A DNA stretch of 64,000 nucleotides. Source: Talpa occidentalis. Its lineage: Eukaryota; Chordata; Mammalia; Eulipotyphla; Talpidae. Below the pieces are notes generated by a model. The model ran no database searches and was not told where the DNA came from. It was given only the letters and a program-made list of their open reading frames with translations. Position 1 is the first letter of the stretch, and every line of letters starts with the position of its first letter. The stretch spans positions 64,582,228-64,646,227 of the forward strand of contig NW_023605083.1 in NCBI RefSeq assembly GCF_014898055.3. The letters run 5' to 3'. The translations under genes and the position numbers were made by a program. Positions 56,865 to 64,000 of this stretch are shown in pieces.

Positions 56865-58234
56865 ACACTAGCACCTAATGGGGAGGTGGGCCGAAGGGTA
56901 GGAGCGAGTCTGAATACCTACAGGGGCCAGGCAGATGACTGGGGGTAAGGCAAGAGGGAGTGGTAGGAACTGTGGAGAACCAGCTCCAGTTGCCTGGTCA
57001 CATGGGACTGTGTGGCTTTCAGAAGCTGAAATTGGGCCCTTTTGGGGATGAGATCTCTTTATTTTTATATATTGGCTCTGAATCCAAGTTGGTCATTAAG
57101 TTTTGCCATTTTGCGATGTCTCACAAGCGCTTATCAAAAGGTAGCTGCTGCTGTTTTTATTTTAGGTCCTCAACCTTTCATCTGCAGTCCTGAAATCTGA
57201 AAAGCTTGAAAACAAAATGATTTTTAGTAACTGATGAGGTGGCAGAACTTGACCTGAAGAGAGAAGAGGCTAGTCCCTGTGTTCATTTAGGTCATACAAG
57301 GCTGACTCCCTAAGTTTCACTATAGCAGTATCAATGTGTTTTGAGTACTGGGGCTCCCCACGCCCTGCCAGGGCTGTTCAAAATATAGAACACACGTGCG
57401 ACATTACCTTTCTAAAATTAGAAAGATTCTGATTTTGGAAACGCATGTGTGCCAGAGTTCTGAGCTTGCGTTATCCAACTTTGATTACTATTATAAATGT
57501 TTTAACAAAGGTAAGGAATGCATCTTCCACCAGTGGTGGTGCAGGGAACCTAGGCATTATTCCCATGTCTGTAGAGCTGGGCTCCCCTTCACTCCCCCTT
57601 GCCACCCTCCCCAACCCCCAGCTCTGGACTGGGAATAAGGTCCCCAGGCATTTGACATTCAGGCTCCATGAGACTTCAGAGCCTCAGTCTCTCCACCTGA
57701 AACAGAATTTTAGGATTTCTGTAAATTTCATTTGGCCAGTCTTAGCACCCCCATCCTTTACCCCCGAATAAAAGAGATTAAGAAACTGACACTCACTTGC
57801 CTCCCTCTGTTCATAAGGTTGGGGGACGAACTATTTTAACTTAGTAGAATTTTCCCCCTCTGGTTGGTAGGAATAAATCTGTGGCTACTGTTTTATTGGA
57901 AATCCCAGATGAAAATAAAAATGGTGCAATTCAATCTCAGATTTAGCTGGTTACTTACTTTTCACCGAGTCCCCAGGGCTCTGTGGTTGCTGGGTTTGTG
58001 TTGGCAGTGGGTGCTCAGCTGGATTTAAAGGGCCAGGCAAAAGGGGCGGGGGATGTTCTTACTCCCTCTTACCACTGGGGGCAGAGTTTCCCAGCCTGGA
58101 GAAATGGAGCAGGTCGTTGTGGCCAGCCCATCCCATATCTAAAGGGGGTGTTGAGTGGGAGCTTGGTGGGGTGGCCGTGGGTAGAATTTCTCTCCCGCCT
58201 TGGCTGATGTGGGTGTTTTGGGTTTCTTTTGCAG
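56865..58234. other. Putative intron, mostly unique
   Basis: 57418-57511 is an open segment with a fair 5' splice site (acaaag then gtaagg) but its phase does not fit its neighbours. 57830-57960 is AT-rich and may be a small conserved element. Confidence 0.3.
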
Positions 58235-58278
58235 GCTGACGGAGCCAGTGCAGCAGGAAGGAAAAGCACGGCAAGCAG
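58235..58278 (+). CDS. Candidate coding exon 4 of a split gene (post-membrane polar tail)
   Basis: A 44-bp segment with a very strong 3' splice site (gggtttcttttgcag, ending 58234) and a good 5' splice site (gcaagcag then gtactt at 58279). Joined in phase to the exon at 44915 it completes a Trp codon and reads LTEPVQQEGKARQA, leaving one G. This would be a short polar, basic tail after the membrane span. Another frame (ADGASAAGRKSTAS) is also open, so the reading depends on the upstream exon. The splice sites here are the most convincing of the four. No protein family is recognised. Confidence 0.5.
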
Positions 58279-59140
58279 GTACTTTCCCCCTTCCCTGCCC
58301 CAAGTTGCACCCACATTCCTGTATTGGTCTTCACCTACAACCTGAAAAGATAAATGGTCCAGGCCTTCTCCCCTTGCTGAGAAACACCCATGCTTCCCCA
58401 GAGGATTGAGGTGGGCAGCACTTTCCAGCCCTCCTGGTGCCCTCTGTGGGCTCCTATGACTGGCACGAAGGATGACTCAGTCCTCAGTTGGCCTTTGGCC
58501 ACTCAAACTGGGGCACATTTAAGGGTGAAGCACACAATGGCGGGACCTGGGCTTGAATCCATTTCAGCTACTGTGTGTGAACTCTGGAGGAGCCAGCCCC
58601 ATCCCAGTCTGGAGTTCATTGACCTGACTTGGGGACTTTACTAGTGCCCCAAGTCAGTCACTGCAAGGCAGGGAAGGGGAATATTGTGCTTTGCCAGACC
58701 AGGAGCTAGCAGGAAATGGGGCGTACCCCAATGGAAAGCTGGGCTTTCTCAAGGAGGGGGAAAGAGGACAGTACAGGCCCACGCAATGACATACAGCACT
58801 AGAGTAGTCAGATGGCCTTTTGAGGGCTTCAGAGACAGGAAGAAGGCAAGGAATAGAGAAGAGAGATGTCTCCCCAGGCCACACAAAGTCTGGAACAGGC
58901 TCTAGGATCACCTACTGGAGTCAGGGGTCAGATCACGAATGCCAAGCCCAGGAGTTTGTCTTAGTTTGTCTTAGAACACTAGTTCTTGAAAATGGTAATA
59001 GATTTTTGTGGAACAGAGGGATTTTGTGGCTAAAGGAGAGTGGGTTTAACAAAGTCAACAGATTTCTTTGCTGTTGGACTTTTCAGAGCCTTTAATTGCT
59101 AATGTGTGTGTTTGAGAACATCTAAGAGTGATAACGATGC
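58279..59140. other. Unique sequence after candidate exon 4
   Basis: No repeat recognised. A tiny tandem of gtttgtctta occurs at 58956-58973. Confidence 0.3.
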
Positions 59141-59229
59141 CATGTTTCTCAAACTTGCTTAACCATGGAACTCTTATTGAAGCTCATTCCCTGGAGCAAG
59201 TGTTTTTTTGAAACATGCTTTGGGAAACC
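59141..59229 (+). mobile_element. Short hAT-like element with inverted ends
   Basis: Left end gtttctcaaacttg and right end catgctttgggaaac are near-inverted repeats about 85 bp apart, with ccatggaactcttattg internally. This fits a small internally deleted hAT fossil. Confidence 0.4.
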
Positions 59230-59234
59230 ATGGA

Positions 59235-59340
59235 GAGAGCTGATGCCAGTTTTTGAACAGAAGAATAAAGTATCCAGCTCTGTGTTTCAGGGAGATCACG
59301 CTGGCACCTGTTGGCAGGTGGTTGGGAATGGCTAGAGTGA
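59235..59340 (-). repeat. L2 LINE fragment
   Basis: gtttttgaacagaagaataa and gggagatcacgctggcacct match the reverse-complement L2 3' part. Confidence 0.4.
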
Positions 59341-59639
59341 AGATGGTGCCACCAGGCTGGAGGTCATTGTGTCCCACCAACCCAATATGGGGCTCCTGCC
59401 ATCTCCCCAATCTCCTCTTGTGTCATTCCGCCCCTCATTCAGTCTGTCTGTGATGCTCCTACAGCTTTCCCTAACACTCCAAACCATGTGTTGGTCACCT
59501 TTACCTGGGAAGTGCCAGATAGCAAATATTTTGTTCTTCACAGCACTGTGGTAACTTCCTAGCTTTGCCAGTGTAACAGGAAAGCAGCCACAGGTTATAC
59601 TTAAATACTTAAACGGTGGTCATCTGATGACCTCTGATC

Positions 59640-59990
59640 TAAATGCACTCCTGCCTGAGAGCCTTTGCAACCACTGTTCCCTTTGCTGGAATGTTCTTTT
59701 CCTAATCTTCCCATGACTGGTGCCCTTTTATCCCTCAGGTCTTGGTTTCATCCTCAGAGAAGCCTTCCAGGACCCCTTCTTCAAGGGCCCTGGCATGTGT
59801 CCCTCAAGGCGTGCTCACACCCTTTCATTATCCTGCTGGTCAGTGAACTGTCACTGCTTCTCCCCTGGAAGTGCCAGCTCTGCGCAGCGACCACACTGTG
59901 CAAACAGTGGGCAGACCCCTGGCCAGACTCAGGGAGTGTCTGTGGTGTGGATACACTGAATGAGATGGAGAGGATGTGTACAGGGCCAGG
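59640..59990 (+). repeat. L2 LINE 3' part
   Basis: agcctttgcaaccactgttc, cctttgctggaatgttcttt and cctcagagaagccttccagg follow the plus-strand L2 order. Confidence 0.7.
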
Positions 59991-59999
59991 GAGGGTGGA

Positions 60000-60865
60000 C
60001 TAGAACACAGGGGTGGACAGCTGGACATGGGCCCATGAATGGTGACTTGTTCCTCTCCTGGGCCCCCGTAATGGGACTTTGAGGATAACAGTGCTGAGGC
60101 TATGGCCTCCAGGCCAGTGGGGGCCCTCAGACCAGACTGATGATGCCTGAAAGTACTTTCCAAGTCAACATGTCAGGACAGGAAGGGGGTCCTGGGCTAT
60201 GCTAGTCCCACCCTGTCACTGTACCCAAGGCAGGGACAGGCCTGCTAGAGTCATATGATAAAGCACGTGATTGTATCAGGCCTGCTAAAGCTGGTACCTG
60301 CTCTACCTAGTGATGCTGTGCTCAGGTGAGGGGCTGGCCAGCCTCTCCGTTGCTCTCCCATATACAAGGAGCACCTGCTGCGTCAGGTCCAGTGCTGTGT
60401 GGGAGGCCTCAGAAGGATCCAGCAGACATCTGAGTGTGTGCTGTGTGGCAGGCGCAGTGTCTACAGCAGAGTGCTGCTGGGACTGGACGAGGAGGAGAGT
60501 CCGTCCCTTCCTCATGACTCCCACCCAGTTGTGATCCTTGCCCTCACTCTCTAATCTCTCCCTCACCAGTGCCTCTGCAGTTCTCAAGTGAATCTTATCA
60601 GTCCAGGGCTGCAGTCAGGGAGAAGAGCTCCGAGATGGATTGGAGATGCCTGCCCAGGTCAGGCAGGTAGGACGGCACGCTTGTGTCTTTGCTCTCCCTG
60701 ACTGGCCCAGGCTGCATGTACTCAGTGTCGGAGCCCCGTGCCATTACCTGGTGTCAGAGTGTGTACCAGGAAGGGCCAGCCCAGTTCTTAGGGCTGTGTG
60801 TGACTTGAGGTGTAAAGGAGAAATGTCTAAGAGTAGAGACTACCATTTGGTCCATTTACTTGTAA
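60000..60865. other. Unique sequence, no gene seen
   Basis: No recognised repeat; no exon that fits the phase of candidate exon 4. Confidence 0.3.
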
Positions 60866-60869
60866 GGCT

Positions 60870-61035
60870 CTGAGCAAAGGGGCTTATATATCTTAATTTA
60901 TTATTAATTTATGAATCTTTTATAACAATCCTAGGAGGGGGATACTCTTAGTCACACTTTACATATGAGGACACTGAAGCACAGAGAGGTTTACAGGACT
61001 TGAGCTGGCCCCATTGGCAGTGAGTGGTGGATCAG
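60870..61035 (-). repeat. MIR SINE
   Basis: aatcctaggagggggatact, cacactttacatatgaggac and tgaagcacagagaggtttac match the reverse-complement MIR. Confidence 0.65.
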
Positions 61036-61039
61036 GCGT

Positions 61040-62155
61040 CTCCCCAGGTGTGACTTCTCTGGTGCACGTACTTCACACTGCGCCCTCCCGCTGCTCGCTG
61101 GCTGCTGCATATGAAGGATCAGCTCACAGATGTTACAGGAGCCCTTGTCAGGTGCTGGGGCTATGCCACAGCTGGGAACTGGCCAGGAAGGAGCAGCTCA
61201 CAACTGAGCATCCTTGGAAAGACCAAAGCCGGGTCATTGCATAGTGACCTAACATCTACTAGAGAAGTGAAATTTACATTTAACATCAAGAGAACATTGT
61301 GTGGCCTGAGGGGATGCTGCTGGTAAATTTGACCTTACTTGGGTTAGATTGGCTAGGTGGGATGTAGACTTACAGAAACTTCATAGACTCATCTAGTCCC
61401 TGTTTCAGATGGGGAAACCAAAACCCGAGGTTCCCCCAAGTCAGAGTTAAACCTTATCGCCCTAGTGGGGAATGACCTTGAAAGACCCCAGCCCCTCCAT
61501 TTTGGGGCTCCCCTCCAGCTGTGCTGGGAGTACTGTTATTATACCAGGGCTTGCTCTACTGCCAGAGCCTTTCTTTTGGTCTGGAACTCCTAATGTTGTT
61601 ACTTCTCCAGAGAACCTCTGGCTGAACCCCAAAGGCAACAGCACAGGCTGCTAAGGATTTATGTTAAATTGAGGGGGACATGAGAGGTGGTGTTTCTGAG
61701 CCTAAGAAACAACCAAATGTGGTTTGGTTTACTTCCTTGTAACCCAGCCTGGGCCGGTTTTACGAGACCAGTGACCCCAACACTCGGGGTTAATGCTGGC
61801 CTTGCGTGCAGGTTACAAGTCACCTAGCACACCCGCAGCCACACTTCGCTTATTCTCAGAGGCATGGGGGCTGGGAGAATTCTAAAGGCAATGCAGTTTT
61901 TATAATCAAGTAAGTCCAGCTATAGGCTAGTTATAATGAAGCATTTGGCTTTTTTTTTTTTTTTTTTTTTTTTTCCAATTTTTTTGGGGGGTCATTTGAA
62001 GGTTTCAGAACTAGAAGAATCATAATCTGGTCCAGCCCTATTATTTTGGAGAAAGGGAAACCAGGGCTAGGTGATATTAAAGGTCCATTTGATTTACTCA
62101 ATGTTCTAGTCACCTAACAAGTGGTCAGGATCTTACAGATAGGGTGATTGGGGCG
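61040..62155. other. Unique and old-repeat sequence, no gene seen
   Basis: Two short pieces (61370-61465 and 61985-62080) resemble a mammal-wide ancient repeat (ggaaaccaaaacc, ggaaaccagggctagg). A T run spans 61951-61974. Confidence 0.3.
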
Positions 62156-62159
62156 TAGG

Positions 62160-62730
62160 GAGAGATGAGATCAGTCATTCATCTGTCACTCAGTACTTCT
62201 TGTGTACCTAACTCAGCGCTAGGGTCTGTCCTAGGTGCTGGAAATATAGCAGTCAACAGTACAGACAGAAATCCCCTCCCTTGTGGAGCCAATGTTCTCA
62301 TAGGAGTGGAGGAGAGGTTATAAATATATAAAATATATAATATGTCATGTGATAAAAAGTGCTGTCAAAGAAAAGCAGGGAGGGTGCCTCGGAGAGCCGG
62401 CAAGAGCACCGCATCACTGAGGTGACATTTGAACATCTGAGGAAAGGGGACCAAGCTTAGTGTCATCTAGGCAAGATGTCATTCTAGGCAGAGAAAGCAA
62501 CAGGTGCAAAGGCCCTGGGGCAGGAGTGTGTACGTTGTGTGGGAGTGACAGCAAGGACTATGTCGGGCCTTGGAGGTGGTTGTCATGACTTTGGCCTTTA
62601 CCCTGTGTGAGATGGGGAGCCATTGGGAATCTTGAGCAGAGCAGTGGTGTGATATGATTTGGTTTTAAAAGTGTAGTTCTGGCTGCCAGGAGAATAGATT
62701 GCAGGGGGCAGGATGTTAAAGAGGGCTTGT
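62160..62730 (-). repeat. L2 LINE 3' part
   Basis: ctaggtgctggaaatatagc, gtgacatttgaacatctgag, gtgcaaaggccctggggca, gagatggggagccattggg and cagtggtgtgatatgatttg follow the reverse-complement L2 over more than 500 bp. Confidence 0.75.
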
Positions 62731-62798
62731 CAAGGGTTCAGGACAAGACCTTAAAGAGTAGCCTTGGCAGTGAGTTTCTGAAAGGCCCTTTTTTTCAG

Positions 62799-62833
62799 GC
62801 TTGAAGGATCCAGCTCGGCAAAGCATTGTGTGA
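62799..62833 (+). CDS. Possible terminal coding segment of the same gene
   Basis: A run ending ccctttttttcag at 62798 is a good 3' splice site. The leftover G from 58278 plus GC makes Gly; the frame then reads LKDPARQSIV and stops at TGA (62831-62833). AATAAA occurs downstream at 63135 and 63537. This would close the protein about 26 residues after the membrane span. The segment sits at the edge of a minus-strand L2 and the AATAAA at 63135 lies in a MIR-like repeat, so chance is a serious alternative. The gene may instead continue past the window. Confidence 0.2.
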
Positions 62834-62984
62834 GTTCTGCATGAAAAATCACGCCTCCTGCGTGGTACTGGAATAGCCCGAGGGTGGAGCAGCTGGACCA
62901 CTGTGGCCAGCTCTAGACGCCAGGACTGTGGGCATCTTCCTTGCCTTCTCTCTAGCCCCACTAAGGGCCAAGCTGCTTAGCACA

Positions 62985-63145
62985 GTGTTGAAGAACCCGG
63001 CTGCCTGGGTTCAGATTCTGCTGCTGTCCTCTGCCTGGTTGGGCTAGTTATTTGACCTCAGAATGTGGGAGGTACAAAGAAAATCTCCATTTTATGGATG
63101 AGGATATTGACGTTACAGCCCAGAGTGAGTGTTCAATAAATGTTT
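62985..63145 (+). repeat. Probable MIR SINE, rearranged
   Basis: gcctgggttcagattctgct and gctagttatttgacctcaga, then caataaatgtttattt, resemble MIR parts with the middle diverged. Confidence 0.4.
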
Positions 63146-63149
63146 ATTT

Positions 63150-64000
63150 CATCACCACCATGCTGATTCTAGTCCTAGGAGGGAGTAACAGTGGGAAACC
63201 AGTTGATTTCTTGATATCCTAGAGAGAGCTGGAGGAGCAGAGATGAGGGTGGGGATGGAACTGGTGTTTGTTGAAGGCCTATCACAACCATGACTGGGCC
63301 TTGTTGCTTACACAGATCTCATTGGTTCCCCCCAGCAGCTCTGACTTAGTGATGGCCTCTGCCTTCCTCAGAGGTCACTCAAATAGTAAAATGACTTTGG
63401 GTTTGGCTAAGTTCTTCTCCTTGAAACCGGTGTTTTCCACTGGTGGGTCATTTAATCTGATAATCACATGCATGTGGCTGCATAAATATTTTTTAAATAA
63501 TATCTTCTTGTTTAGCATTTTGGTTTTCAGCAGTAAAATAAAAGTAGCCCTAAACAAATTAACTTCATTGGCACAAAAATTCGCAGTGGCAGTGGGCCAG
63601 TGACCAGCGTGGTCTGAACAGACGAGTGTTTTGAGAACGCTGGCAGTATATAGTCAGGCTGCGTCTTCATCTTGGTTCTAGGCTTATGTTCCTGTTATTG
63701 GAGCTTGGACTTGATTTCCAAAAATGCTGTTGTCACTCTGCAAAATTTTGTGTGAAGTTGTGCTAGAGAAATCATAAATTGCTGACTCTTGGGGGTGCAT
63801 TGACTTATTCCAAAGGGGCCAGTTGGCTTCTCGGAGGGCAGGGTTCACTGTTTGATCAATCACACTTAAACCTAGACTCTGAAAATGGGGCAGGTTCTTG
63901 GCAATTCCACACATCCTTAGGTACACCTTACAGAGTTTGCAAATGCAGACTCTTAACACATGAGTATCGACACCAGTGAATCGTTTTTGCCAAACAGCGC
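63150..64000. other. Unique sequence, no gene seen
   Basis: No recognised repeat. An AATAAA hexamer lies at 63537. The 111-codon plus-strand reading at 63268-63603 has no recognisable domain. Confidence 0.3.

Noticed and set aside
57418..57511. Open segment ending at a gtaagg 5' splice site
   Set aside because: Its 3' splice site has little pyrimidine tract and its end phase breaks the chain to the exon at 58235.

Overview
This window is nuclear DNA from a placental mammal. Everything that can be placed with confidence is eukaryotic: tRNA-derived SINEs with A/T-rich tails and target-site duplications, decayed L1 and L2 LINEs, MIR SINEs, hAT DNA-transposon fossils, LTR-like insertions and microsatellites. 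There are no bacterial-style genes, operons, CRISPR arrays or intact RNA genes. The young SINE is about 260-310 bp, has a head like gggcctcccctggtgg and a tail like aaataaataaatctt, and occurs at least 14 times in two subfamilies. It is not Alu, B1/B2, the carnivore, equine or rabbit SINE, or a ruminant/cetacean type that I can recall. The host is therefore a mammal outside those groups that I cannot name.

Layout. 0-15 kb: mostly unique sequence with eight SINEs, including a nested cluster at 8.0-8.95 kb, and an old L1 3' UTR at 11.4-12.2 kb. 15.3-22.0 kb: AT-rich remains of two minus-strand L1 copies. 22.2-24.1 kb: a long minus-strand L2. 26.2-29.7 kb: a further minus-strand L1 interrupted by a SINE. 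30-64 kb: unique sequence with scattered MIR, L2, hAT and SINE copies, a candidate solo LTR at 38.4-38.8 kb and a 5' half of a tRNA-Cys sequence at 42.1 kb.

Gene content. Single long ORFs here look like chance. Reading for splice sites instead gives four short plus-strand segments (37191-37278, 44554-44634, 44915-44971, 58235-58278), each with a good 3' splice site, a usable 5' splice site and an open frame. Their phases chain without a break. Conceptually they encode a Ser/Pro-rich linker, an acidic linker, one hydrophobic membrane segment and a short polar tail. I read this as the 3' part of a protein-coding gene with long introns, upstream exons lying before the window. I do not recognise the protein. 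A possible last exon lies at 62799-62833.

The putative intron between 44972 and 58234 contains about 1 kb (53.7-54.7 kb) of homeodomain-type, AT-rich, repeat-poor sequence that looks like a conserved developmental enhancer. Smaller blocks of the same style occur near 5.7, 7.65, 12.75, 34.5, 39.0 and 47.9 kb. Repeat boundaries outside the SINEs are approximate, and names rest on recognising consensus sequence by eye.
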